A stretch of 38,507 bases of DNA from NCBI GenBank assembly GCA_038232255.1, contig JBBSIF010000006.1:1-38507 (forward strand), read 5' to 3'. A program made the position numbers and the translations under genes. This stretch comes from JAWWPG01 sp038232255. GTDB lineage: Bacteria > Actinomycetota > Actinomycetes > Propionibacteriales > Nocardioidaceae. This document shows, piece by piece, positions 26,309 through 34,332 of the stretch (the stretch's first letter is position 1; each line of letters starts with the position of its first letter). Under the pieces are notes generated by a model. It was not told the origin of the DNA and did not search any database. It saw only the letters and a list, made by a program, of their open reading frames with translations.

Positions 26309-26336
26309 GGCGCGGAACAGCGGCGCCGCGCTGAGC

Positions 26337-27186
26337 TCAGGCCACGTCCCGGCGACGGGAGAGCAGCCACGCCAGCGCAGCGGAGGCGACGACGTAGCAC
26401 CCGAGGGTGACGAGCGCCCGCAGCTCCCCGACGCTGGCGTTCACCCCCCGGCGGAGGGTCGATGACGCGCGCCGGCATCACCGCCGTCACGAGGGATCCG
26501 GCGTTGACGCCGGGCAGCACGTCCCGCAGTGGCCGCAGCGCCGTCAAGACCGAGGCCGCCATTCCCGAGACCAGGTTCTCGACCCCGAGGACCCAGACGA
26601 CGCCGAGCCCGATGGGCAGCGCCACGCCGCGCTGGGCGACGCCAAGGGCAGCGCCCAGCAGCGCCCACATGAGCAGGACCAACCAGCCGGCGAGGAGTCC
26701 GGCTGCCACGTCGGTCGCCGACGGGAACGTCGTCGACGCCGACTCGCCCCAGGCGATGGCCGTGGAGGTGACGGCTCCGAACGCCAGCTGCGCGACCACG
26801 GCGAGCAGCACCGCTGCCGCGATCACCAAGAGCTGACCGAGGATCACGGCGCCTCGGCCGGGCTGCTGGGTGAACAGCGTCTTGACGGTTCCCGACCCGT
26901 ACTCACTCCCGGCGACCAGGGCGCCCAGCACCAACGCCAGGGCGCCGGCGAACACCGGGAAACCACTGATCGTGTTGCCCACCAGCTGGGCCGGCAGTGT
27001 GCTGTGCAGCAGGTCCGCCCGAGTGGCGCCCTCGTCGAGCGTGCTGGCACCGGCGTACGACAGGTAGGGGATCAGGTAGGAGAAGATCTGGTTCAGCACG
27101 ACCGCGGCTGCCAGCAGCACCCACGCCGCCGGCCGCCTGACCAGCTTGAACAGCTCCGCTCGCAGCACCCGCAGAGTGTCGGTCAT
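26337..27186 (-). CDS. ABC exporter permease, frameshifted near the C-terminus
   Basis: This ABC-2-type membrane protein has six hydrophobic segments: an N-terminal RVLRAELFKLVRRPAAWVLL motif, a long loop, and helices around VFAGALALVLGALVAG, AAAVLLAVVAQLAFG and LLMWALLGAALGVA. The reading frame runs straight to about 26450, then the last helix is out of frame. Reading across the run CCCCCC at 26444-26449 as five bases restores VIDPPPGVNASVGELRALVT and a last hydrophobic segment GCYVVASAALAWLLSRRR with a stop at 26337-26339. Unshifted, the frame would run to 26008 over glcD. It may be an assembly error or a real mutation. It is 7 nt downstream of its ATPase gene. Confidence 0.85.
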
Positions 27187-27193
27187 GATGGAG

Positions 27194-28123
27194 CTACCTT
27201 CCGCTCGTCGACGAGAAGCCGGCCGACTCGTCGGTGGAGCCGGTCATCTCCATGAACACGTCCTCCAGCTGGCGCTCGTCGCGACGGATCTCGGTCACGG
27301 CGAGCCCTGCCTCGACGAGTGATCGTGTGATGTCGGCGGTTCCCCGGACGTCCGCCTGCACGCGCAGCTCGCTGCCCCTCGCGCGGACGCCTCGGACATC
27401 CGGGCGTGCCTCGAGGATGCTGCGGGCAACGTCGGGTGGAGTAGCCACCACGACCAGCTCGCCGTGCCCGCGCAGCTCCTCAACAGTGCTCTGCGCAAGG
27501 AGCCGGCCCCGGTCGATCACCGCGACCCGGTCGCAGATCTGCTGCACCTCGGCCATCAGATGGCTGGACAGCAGCACGGTCCGGCCGTCTGCCCCGAGCT
27601 GGCGGATCAGGTCGCGCATGTCCCGCATGCCTGCAGGGTCGAGACCGTTGGTGGGCTCGTCGAGGACGACGAGCTCGGGGTCCTTCAGCAGGGCTGCAGC
27701 CACCCCCAGCCGCTGCTTCATCCCGAGGGAGTACGTCGAGTACCCGTCGGCCGCCCGGTCGCTCAGCGACACCAGACGCAGCGCCTCGCCGACGGATCCG
27801 GGCGGGAGGCCGCCGTACGACGCGAGCACGCGGAGGTTGTCGCGGCCGGACAGGTACGGGTAGAAGCCCGGACCCTCGACGAGCGAGCCGACCTTCGCGA
27901 GCGCCGTGCTGCTTCCCGGCGGGCAGCCGAGCACCGAGATGCTGCCCGCCGAGGGGCGAACCAGGCCGAGCAGCATGCGCAGCGTCGTGGTCTTCCCGGC
28001 GCCGTTCGGGCCGAGGAAGCCGAACACCTCGCCGCTGCCCACCGTCAGGCTGACGGACTCCACCGCGCGCACGGTGCGGCCGTAGGTCTTGGAGACGCTC
28101 CGCAGCGCGACAGCATCCGTCAT
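27194..28123 (-). CDS. ABC transporter ATP-binding protein
   Basis: The 309-residue ATPase has Walker A GPNGAGKTT (38-46), the Q-loop region, signature SLGMKQR in place of LSGGQ, Walker B LVVLDEPTNGLDP and the switch SSHLMAEV. The SLGMKQR variant is typical of bacitracin/lantibiotic-type and drug exporters (DrrA/CcmA type). The C-terminal 80 residues form the usual accessory domain. Its ATG overlaps the stop of the SHOCT protein. With the permease downstream and the two-component system upstream, it forms a sensor-exporter module, probably for a peptide or lipophilic toxin. Confidence 0.93.
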   Translation of the reverse strand: MTDAVALRSVSKTYGRTVRAVESVSLTVGSGEVFGFLGPNGAGKTTTLRMLLGLVRPSAGSISVLGCPPGSSTALAKVGSLVEGPGFYPYLSGRDNLRVLASYGGLPPGSVGEALRLVSLSDRAADGYSTYSLGMKQRLGVAAALLKDPELVVLDEPTNGLDPAGMRDMRDLIRQLGADGRTVLLSSHLMAEVQQICDRVAVIDRGRLLAQSTVEELRGHGELVVVATPPDVARSILEARPDVRGVRARGSELRVQADVRGTADITRSLVEAGLAVTEIRRDERQLEDVFMEMTGSTDESAGFSSTSGR

Positions 28124-28377
28124 CGCCGCTCCTCGAGGACGGCGAGCCGCTGGCGGTACTCCTGCTCGTCGATCTCCCCGCTCGCGAACCGCTCGGCGAG
28201 GCGGGACTCACCGAGCTCTGTGCCCGCCAGGCGGCGGTGCTGCCGCCCGCGGAGGACGACGAACGCGACGAGCGCGCCCAGGAGCAGCAGCCACAGCAGG
28301 GGGAACACCGGCCACCACGCCGGCCTGTCCCAGTGGTCAGTGTCGGCGAGCAGGATCGGAAGGAAGGACGTGGTCAT
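28120..28377 (-). CDS. SHOCT-domain small membrane protein
   Basis: The 85-residue protein has one membrane helix (WWPVFPLLWLLLLGALVAFVVL) and a C-terminal SHOCT motif, LAERFASGEIDEQEYRQRLAVLEE. SHOCT segments often occur on short membrane proteins and are thought to mediate oligomerisation. GAGGAG lies about 7 nt before the ATG. The 4-nt overlap with the ATPase start ties it to the exporter. The gap of 136 nt to the response regulator (28378-28513) holds only a weak CTACG...CGTAG inverted repeat near its regulator end. Confidence 0.85.
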   Translation of the reverse strand: MTTSFLPILLADTDHWDRPAWWPVFPLLWLLLLGALVAFVVLRGRQHRRLAGTELGESRLAERFASGEIDEQEYRQRLAVLEERR

Positions 28378-28513
28378 GAGCTCTCCTCGATGGGTCGGGC
28401 GGTGGCTTCCCAGCCTGCTCAGCCGCCTGACGGATGTCGTCGCCCGGAGGACGGAACCTTCCCTGCGGCGGCGAGAGCAGGAACACCCGCCCGCCCTACG
28501 CCCTCCGACGTAG

Positions 28514-29179
28514 TCAGCCGCTCCAGCCGGGGCGGACGAGCCCGCTCTCGTAGGCCATCACGACGAGCTGCGCCCGGTCCCGCGCGTGGAGCTTGATCAT
28601 CGCCCTGCTGACGTGCGTCTTCGCCGTCGCCGGCCTCAGGACCAGCCGCGTCGCGATCTCGTCGTTGCTGAGCCCCTCACCCACCAGTGCCACCACTTCC
28701 CGCTCGCGATCCGTCAGCGGATCGAGCAGGGTCGGCCGAGGAGCTTCCCGGCTGCGGGCCGCGAACTCCGCGATGAGCCGTCGAGTGACGCCCGGCGACA
28801 GCAGCGCGTCGCCCGCCGCCACTGCCCGCACTCCGGCCAGCATGTCGCGCGGCTCGGTGTCCTTGACCAGGAACCCGCTGGCGCCGATCCGGACCGCCTC
28901 GAAGACGTACTCGTCCAGGTCGAACGTCGTCACGATCACGACGTGGACCGCCGCCAGCGCCGGGTCGGCGACGATCCGCCTGGTGGCCTCCAGCCCGTCC
29001 ATCCCCGGCATCCTGATGTTCATCAGCACGACGTCGGGACGGGTACGGCGCACGACCTCGACAGCCTGCTCTCCACTCGACGCCTCACCCACGACGTCGA
29101 TGCCGTCCTCGGCGTCCAGCAGGGCCCGCAGGCCCGCCCGGAGCAGCGCCTGGTCGTCGGCCAGGACGATGCGGATCAC
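28514..29179 (-). CDS. NarL/FixJ-family response regulator with Asn at the phosphoacceptor site
   Basis: The 221-residue protein has an N-terminal receiver (acidic pair Asp8-Asp9 in LADDQ, Thr in VIVTTF, Lys in FLVKDTEP) and a LuxR-type helix-turn-helix (LTDREREVVALVGEGLSNDEIA then ATAKTHVSRAMIKL). The expected phosphorylated Asp54 of VVLMDIRMPG is Asn54 (codon AAC) here. Without an Asp the receiver cannot take the usual aspartyl phosphate, so regulation may be phosphorylation-independent; a sequencing error changing one base (GAC to AAC) is the alternative. The GTG at 29179 overlaps the kinase stop (GTGA). It likely controls the ABC genes downstream. Confidence 0.9.
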   Translation of the reverse strand: MIRIVLADDQALLRAGLRALLDAEDGIDVVGEASSGEQAVEVVRRTRPDVVLMNIRMPGMDGLEATRRIVADPALAAVHVVIVTTFDLDEYVFEAVRIGASGFLVKDTEPRDMLAGVRAVAAGDALLSPGVTRRLIAEFAARSREAPRPTLLDPLTDREREVVALVGEGLSNDEIATRLVLRPATAKTHVSRAMIKLHARDRAQLVVMAYESGLVRPGWSG

Positions 29180-30345
29180 GAGACAGCTCGAATCGGAAGG
29201 ACGGCGAGCACCCGGGTGCCACCCGAGGGAGACGGCCCGACGACCACGCTGCCGTCGAGGGCGGTGGCTCGCTCTCGCATCCCCGCGAGGCCGCTGCCCG
29301 CCCCCTCGGTGCTGGCAGAGGTACGCGGCGCGGAGAGGCTCGGCAGGCCAGTCCCGTCGTCGTCCACCTGCACGCGCAGCTCCTGGTCGCCGTACTCCAG
29401 CGTGATCGTGGCGGAGCCGGCTGACGCGTGGCGGATGACGTTGGTGACCGCCTCCTGGAGGATGCGGAAGGCGCTGAGGTCGACGGCTGCCGGCAGCCGG
29501 GGCACGTTCCCCTCGATGCGCGTCCGCACGGTGAGACCGGCGAGGGCGCTGCGCTCGACGAGCGCGTCGAGGGAGTCGAGCATCGGTGTCGGGGCGCGCG
29601 GAGCTGCGCCCTCCTCCTCCCGCAGCACTCCGACGAGGGACCGCAGCTCCATGAGCGCCTCCTTGCTGGCGTCCTTGATCACCTGCAGCGCGGTCTCCAC
29701 CTGGTCGGGGCGGCGGTCCACGAGGTGCAGCGCCACGCCGGCCTGGACGTTGATGAGCGACATGTGGTGGGCCACCACGTCGTGCAGGTCGCGGGCGATC
29801 CGTAGCCGTTCCTCGTTCTCGCGACGGCGCGCGCCTTCCCGTCGCGCTGTGGACGCTGCCGCCATGCGCTCGCGCCGGACCCGGGCGACCTCGGCCACGG
29901 TGAGGACGACGATCCCCCACGCGCCGACCCCCAGCAGCTGCCCCCAGGTCAGGCTCTCGTCGAGGAGCCAGCGCCGGGCGGCCAGGTGTCCGACGTACAG
30001 CGCGGTGAAACCTGACCAGGCCGCGAGCCGATGCCCCGTCAGCACGGCGAAGAACAGGGCGACGACCGTGCTGAGGATCGCGGGTCCGTACGGGTAGCCG
30101 ATGGCGAGATAGGCCCAGGTGATCGCGACGACTCCCCACATCACGGCAACGGGCCATCGCCGCAGCCACAGCAGCGCCGCCGGTCCTGCGACCAGCAGCA
30201 GGAAGGCGAGGACGTCGAGGTCGCGTGCAGACGTCTGGCGGTGGGACGCACCGACGGTGCCGGCCACCGCCACGACGGCGAGGACCAGAGAGAGAACGAC
30301 AGCCAGGCCGCGGCTGCGCCACGGGCTGTACGCCGGAGTCGTCAC
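29176..30345 (-). CDS. Sensor histidine kinase (HisKA_3 family)
   Basis: The 389-residue kinase has an N-terminal half with about five membrane helices and no large extracellular domain, so it senses in the membrane. The dimerisation motif is RIARDLHDVVAHHMSLINVQAG with His188 as phosphorylation site. The C-terminal ATPase domain has FRILQEAVTNVIRHA (N box) and VDDDGTGLP plus GSGLAGMRERA (G boxes). The GTG at 30345 is used because TACCGT ends 6 nt before it. The response regulator overlaps by 4 nt. It is the NarL/LiaS-type partner often placed beside drug or peptide exporters. Confidence 0.92.
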   Translation of the reverse strand: MTTPAYSPWRSRGLAVVLSLVLAVVAVAGTVGASHRQTSARDLDVLAFLLLVAGPAALLWLRRWPVAVMWGVVAITWAYLAIGYPYGPAILSTVVALFFAVLTGHRLAAWSGFTALYVGHLAARRWLLDESLTWGQLLGVGAWGIVVLTVAEVARVRRERMAAASTARREGARRRENEERLRIARDLHDVVAHHMSLINVQAGVALHLVDRRPDQVETALQVIKDASKEALMELRSLVGVLREEEGAAPRAPTPMLDSLDALVERSALAGLTVRTRIEGNVPRLPAAVDLSAFRILQEAVTNVIRHASAGSATITLEYGDQELRVQVDDDGTGLPSLSAPRTSASTEGAGSGLAGMRERATALDGSVVVGPSPSGGTRVLAVLPIRAVS

Positions 30346-30402
30346 GCTTGAACGGTAGGTGGCTCGCCTCCCGGTGTCATCGCACATCGGGCACACCGAC
30401 GG

Positions 30403-30419
30403 CTACTCCCCGGGAGTAG
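30403..30419. promoter_or_regulatory. Operator-like palindrome upstream of the kinase gene
   Basis: CTACTCCC-C-GGGAGTAG is an inverted repeat with 8-bp perfect arms and a single central base. It lies about 58 bp before the kinase start, with the -10 TACCGT between. The position fits an autoregulatory site for the adjacent response regulator. A role for the DUF3311 gene on the other side cannot be excluded. Confidence 0.5.
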
Positions 30420-30545
30420 TGTCCTCACCCCCCAGACCTGCGCTCCTGCTCGCCGACATCGAAGAGCGTGAGCGGTGGCGGATCGCGCGCGCCGATCCTA
30501 GCCTTGAACTGTCAGTGCGCAGGCTTCACGTGAGGGGACAAGACC

Positions 30546-30785
30546 ATGGCCGACGTCGCAGCTCAGCCACTCAACACACGGGACAAGACCGTCGTGGGGG
30601 TCCTGCTTCTCATCCCACTCCTCGCACTGCTCATCGTGCCGATCTACGCGCGGAGCGGGCCGGAGCTTCTGGGCTTCCCGTTCTTCTACTGGTACCAGTT
30701 CGTCTGGGTGCTTCTCGCGTCGGCCTTCACCCAGGCGTCGTACGTCGTCATCAAGCGCGCCCGGCACGAGGACGGTGACCGGTGA
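30546..30785 (+). CDS. DUF3311 small membrane protein
   Basis: The 79-residue protein has two membrane helices, VVGVLLLIPLLALLIVPIY and FYWYQFVWVLLASAFTQASY, with the FFYWYQ motif typical of DUF3311. Such proteins accompany sodium:solute symporters, as here, where the symporter starts at its stop codon. It is probably a small subunit or stability factor of that symporter. GAGGGG lies 10 nt before the ATG. Confidence 0.85.
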   Translation: MADVAAQPLNTRDKTVVGVLLLIPLLALLIVPIYARSGPELLGFPFFYWYQFVWVLLASAFTQASYVVIKRARHEDGDR

Positions 30786-32503
30786 TGCGTGGCGCTGAGA
30801 CGGTGCTCGCCGACGGGACGAACGTCGACGGCGTCGCGCTGGGGGTGCTGGTCTTCTTCTTCCTGGTCGTGAGCGTCGGTGGGTTCTACGCAGCCCGCTG
30901 GCGGCGTCCCGACTCGCTGATGTCGCTCGACGAGTGGGGGCTGGCCGGGCGAGGGTTCGGACCGGTGGTCACCTGGTTCCTCCTGGGCGGCGACCTCTAC
31001 ACGGCGTACACGTTCGTCGCGGTGCCTGCGGCGATGTACGCCACCGGTGCGGTGAGCGGCTTCTTCGCCGTGCCCTACACGATCGTCGTCTACCCGCTGA
31101 TCTTCATCTTCATGCCGCGGATGTGGTCGGTGTCCAACGCCAAGGGATACGTGACGACCGCTGACTTCATCCGGGGCCGCTACGGATCTCGCTCCCTGTC
31201 CCTGGCGGTAGCCGTCACCGGCGTGCTTGCCACCATGCCGTACATCGCGTTGCAGCTGGTCGGCATCCAGGCCGTGCTCGACACCATCGGGTTGGGCGGC
31301 AACGGCAACACGTTCCTCAAGGACCTGCCGCTCTTCATCGCGTTCGCGGTGCTCGCCGCCTTCACCTACTCGTCGGGACTTCGGGCGCCTGCGCTTATCG
31401 CCTTCGTGAAGGACACCCTGATCTACCTGGTGATCGTCGTGGCCGTCGTATGGGCGGCGGTGCACCTCGGGTTCGGCACGATCTTCGACGCGGCGAAGAC
31501 GAAGATGGAGACGCCGACGTCGGCTGGCGCGCCGACCGGCTCCTTCATCCCAGCCGACTCGTCGTACTGGGCCTACGCCTCGCTCGCCTTCGGCTCCGCA
31601 CTCGCGCTCTTCATGTACCCGCACTCGATGACCGCGGTGCTGTCGGGTCGGAGCCGCAGCGTGATCAGGCGCAACGCCACGTTCCTGCCCCTCTACTCCT
31701 TGCTGCTGGGGTTGCTTGCCCTGCTGGGCTTCGCGGCGATCGCCGCCGGGACGTCCGTCTTCGGCTCAGACGGGCTGGCGAACGCCCAGCTCGCGGTGCC
31801 GCACCTCTTCCAGGACAACTTCCCCAGCTGGTTCGCCGGCATCGCCTACTCGGCCATCGCAATCGGAGCACTCGTGCCGTCGGCGATCATGTCCATCGCA
31901 GCCGCGAACCTTTTCACGCGCAACGTGTACCGCGAGTTCATCAAGCCGGCGGCGACACCGCACCAGGAGGCTGTCGTCTCGAAGATCACGTCTCTCGTCG
32001 TGAAGTTCGGTGCGTTGCTGTTCGTGCTGGCGCTGGACAAGCAGAACGCCATCAACATGCAGCTGCTGGGTGGCGTGTGGATCCTGCAGACGTTCCTTGC
32101 GATCGTGGCCGGGCTCTACACGCGGTGGTTCCACGGGTGGGCGCTTCTCGTCGGCTGGGCCGCGGGCATGGTGTACGGGACGATCACGGCGTACAACGTC
32201 ACGGTGCCCAAGACCGCGACGAGGCTCGTCAACGGGGAGGCCGTCACCGAGACGCTGGGCACGCGGCACTTCGGCGGGTCGCTCGCGAACTTTCCCTTCA
32301 CCGGCACCAAGGTCTACATCGCCTTGTCAGCGCTGGCGTTGAACATCGTGATCTCGGTCGTGCTGACCATGGTGCTGCGTGCCCTCAAGGCTGCCGAAGG
32401 AACCGACGACACCACTCCCGCCGACTATTACGCCGACAACGCCGCCGTCCGATCCGGTCGACGATCGACAGCGTCGCAGGGGGCCTCCGTCGCCGGCACC
32501 TGA
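30782..32503 (+). CDS. Sodium:solute symporter (SSS family, MctP-like)
   Basis: The 573-residue transporter has about 13 membrane helices. DEWGLAGRGFGPVVTWFLLGGDLYTAYTF near residue 40-75 and AKGYVTTADFIRGRYGSRSL are features of the SSS family, closest in layout to monocarboxylate carriers (MctP) and acetate/pyruvate transporters. A GTG at 30782 overlaps the DUF3311 stop, and an ATG follows at 30785; either may start it. A large loop occurs at 225-255 (TKMETPTSAGAPTG). It likely imports a carboxylate; the nearby hppD and E1 genes are not proof of the substrate. Confidence 0.87.
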   Translation: MMRGAETVLADGTNVDGVALGVLVFFFLVVSVGGFYAARWRRPDSLMSLDEWGLAGRGFGPVVTWFLLGGDLYTAYTFVAVPAAMYATGAVSGFFAVPYTIVVYPLIFIFMPRMWSVSNAKGYVTTADFIRGRYGSRSLSLAVAVTGVLATMPYIALQLVGIQAVLDTIGLGGNGNTFLKDLPLFIAFAVLAAFTYSSGLRAPALIAFVKDTLIYLVIVVAVVWAAVHLGFGTIFDAAKTKMETPTSAGAPTGSFIPADSSYWAYASLAFGSALALFMYPHSMTAVLSGRSRSVIRRNATFLPLYSLLLGLLALLGFAAIAAGTSVFGSDGLANAQLAVPHLFQDNFPSWFAGIAYSAIAIGALVPSAIMSIAAANLFTRNVYREFIKPAATPHQEAVVSKITSLVVKFGALLFVLALDKQNAINMQLLGGVWILQTFLAIVAGLYTRWFHGWALLVGWAAGMVYGTITAYNVTVPKTATRLVNGEAVTETLGTRHFGGSLANFPFTGTKVYIALSALALNIVISVVLTMVLRALKAAEGTDDTTPADYYADNAAVRSGRRSTASQGASVAGT

Positions 32504-32524
32504 CTGCTGCCGCCTCTACCTCCG

Positions 32525-33724
32525 TCAGAGGTTGCCGCGGAGCTCCTGCTCACGCTCGATGGCCTCGAACAGGGCCTTGAAGTTCCCCTTGCCGAAGCCC
32601 AGCGACCCGTGCCGCTCGATCAGCTCGAAGAACACCGTGGGCCGGTCACCGATCGGCTTCGTGAAGATCTGCAGCAGATACCCGTCCTCGTCCCGGTCGA
32701 CGAGGATGCCGCGCTTCTTGAGCTCCTCGATGGGCGCTCGCACGTGGCCGATCCGCGCGCGCAGCTCCGGCTCGTCGTAGTAGGAGTCCGGGGTCTGCAG
32801 GAACTCGACGCCCTGCGCCCGCATGGTGTCGACGGATCCGATGATGTCGTTCGTGGCGAGGGCCAGGTGCTGGGCGCCCGGGCCCTGGTAGAACTCCAGG
32901 AACTCGTCGATCTGGCTCTTGCGCTTGGCGACGGCCGGCTCGTTGAGGGGAAACTTGACGCGGTGGTTGCCGTTGGCCACCACCTTGCTCATCAACGCGG
33001 AGTAGTCCGTGGCAATGTCGTCACCGATGAACTCCGCCATGTTGACGAAGCCCATGACGCCGTTGTAGAACGCGACCCACTTGTCCATCTTTCCGAGCTC
33101 CACGTTGCCGACGACGTGGTCGAGAGCCTGGAAGAGGCGCTTCGGGGCGCCTGCGGGCCGCGCGTAGTGAGAACCTCGCGCGACGTACCCCGGAAGGTAG
33201 ACGCCGTCGTAGCGCGACCGATCGACGAGCGAGTGCCGCGTGTCGCCGTACGCCGCCAGCGCCGCAACGCGGACCGTGCCGTGCTCGTCGCTGATGTCCT
33301 CGGGTTCCTGCAGGATCGTGGCGCCCATCTCGCGTGCCCGGGCGACGCACTTGTCGACGTCGGGGACCTCGAGGGCGATGTCGCTGACGCCGTCGCCGTG
33401 CGCGCGATGATGGTCCAGCAGCGGGCTGTCCGGCGACACGCCACCCTTGACGACGAAGCGGCACGAGCCGCTCTTCAGCACGAACGCCTTGTGGTCACGG
33501 TTGCCGGTCTCGGGACCGCTGTAGCCGATGAGCTCCATGCCGTACGCCGACTGGTAGTAGTGCGCCACCTGGGTGGCGTTGCCCACGACGAAGACGACGG
33601 CGTCCCAGCCGGTCACGGGGAAGGGGTCCAAGTCCACGTCGTACTCGACAAGACCGACGAGCTGCTTGAGCTGGTCGAGGGTGAGGTCCGCCTGGCGCTC
33701 TTCGGGTGTCAAGGTCTCGGTCAT
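32525..33724 (-). CDS. hppD: 4-Hydroxyphenylpyruvate dioxygenase
   Basis: This Fe(II) enzyme converts 4-hydroxyphenylpyruvate to homogentisate in tyrosine catabolism. It has 399 residues. The 2-His-1-Glu iron triad is complete: His203 (LDHVVGNV), His286 (AQHLALAT) and Glu367 (FFELIERHG). The C-terminal part GSLGFGKGNFKALFEAIE is a family hallmark. The start is the ATG at 33724; upstream open frame is ignored because the N-terminus DPFPVTGWDAVVFVVGNA aligns from here. It is divergent to an Lrp/AsnC regulator, a common arrangement in actinobacteria. Homogentisate dioxygenase is not in this window. Confidence 0.96.
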   Translation of the reverse strand: MTETLTPEERQADLTLDQLKQLVGLVEYDVDLDPFPVTGWDAVVFVVGNATQVAHYYQSAYGMELIGYSGPETGNRDHKAFVLKSGSCRFVVKGGVSPDSPLLDHHRAHGDGVSDIALEVPDVDKCVARAREMGATILQEPEDISDEHGTVRVAALAAYGDTRHSLVDRSRYDGVYLPGYVARGSHYARPAGAPKRLFQALDHVVGNVELGKMDKWVAFYNGVMGFVNMAEFIGDDIATDYSALMSKVVANGNHRVKFPLNEPAVAKRKSQIDEFLEFYQGPGAQHLALATNDIIGSVDTMRAQGVEFLQTPDSYYDEPELRARIGHVRAPIEELKKRGILVDRDEDGYLLQIFTKPIGDRPTVFFELIERHGSLGFGKGNFKALFEAIEREQELRGNL

Positions 33725-33785
33725 GCTCGCATCCTGACCTCGGGTGACACTCTGTGCAAGACTCGTCGACATCCCTGGACAGGTT

Positions 33786-33797
33786 GTGCAGCTGCAC
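33786..33797. promoter_or_regulatory. Palindrome between hppD and lrp
   Basis: GTGCAGCTGCAC is a perfect 12-bp palindrome lying 62 bp before the hppD start and 65 bp before the lrp start. TGTGCA occurs again at 33753-33758. A symmetric operator between divergent hppD and lrp is a natural Lrp-type binding site; which protein binds is not known. Confidence 0.45.
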
Positions 33798-33861
33798 GGC
33801 GCGCGGAGCTCGTCTTCGAGCACAGCCTGACCACATCCCTGCTCACGCCCGGGAGGGCCCG

Positions 33862-34332
33862 ATGGCCGTCGACGCGCTGGACTCAGCGATCCTGCACCTG
33901 TTCGCCGACCAGCCGAGAGTCGGCGTGCTCGAGGCGTCGCGGCAGCTGCGAGTGGCCCGCGGGACGGTCCAGGCCCGCCTGGACCGCCTGGAGCGCGACG
34001 GCGTCGTCCGGAGCTGGGGTCCGGAGGTGGATCCCGAGTCGATGGGCTACCCCGTGACCGCGTTCGTGACGCTGGAGATCAGCCAGGCGAGCGGTCACGA
34101 CCCCGTCGGCGAGCATCTCGCGCTCATCCCCGAGGTGCTGGAGGCGCACACCGTCACGGGACAGGGTGACCTGTGGTGCCGGGTCGTCGCGCGGTCGAAC
34201 TCCGACCTGCAGCGGGTGCTGGACACCGTCGTGAGCTTCCCGGGCATCCAGCGGTCCTCCACGATGATCACGTTGGCGACGCAGATCGAGTACCGGGTGC
34301 TCCCACTCGTGGCGGCGGCCACCGGGATCTAA
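33862..34332 (+). CDS. Lrp/AsnC-family transcriptional regulator
   Basis: The 156-residue protein has an N-terminal helix-turn-helix (LDSAILHLFADQPRVGVLEASRQLRVARGTVQARLDRLERDGVV) and a C-terminal ligand-binding RAM domain (GQGDLWCRVVARSNSDLQRVLDTVVSFPGIQRSSTMITLA). GGGAGGG lies before the ATG at 33862. It is divergent to hppD, so it probably regulates tyrosine degradation in response to an aromatic amino or keto acid. Its stop codon overlaps the convergent E1 gene by 4 nt. Confidence 0.92.
   Translation: MAVDALDSAILHLFADQPRVGVLEASRQLRVARGTVQARLDRLERDGVVRSWGPEVDPESMGYPVTAFVTLEISQASGHDPVGEHLALIPEVLEAHTVTGQGDLWCRVVARSNSDLQRVLDTVVSFPGIQRSSTMITLATQIEYRVLPLVAAATGI

Noticed and set aside
28514..30322. 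602-residue frame that would fuse kinase and response regulator
   Set aside because: Its N-terminal part is out of frame with the kinase; the GTGA overlap at 29176-29179 shows two separate genes.
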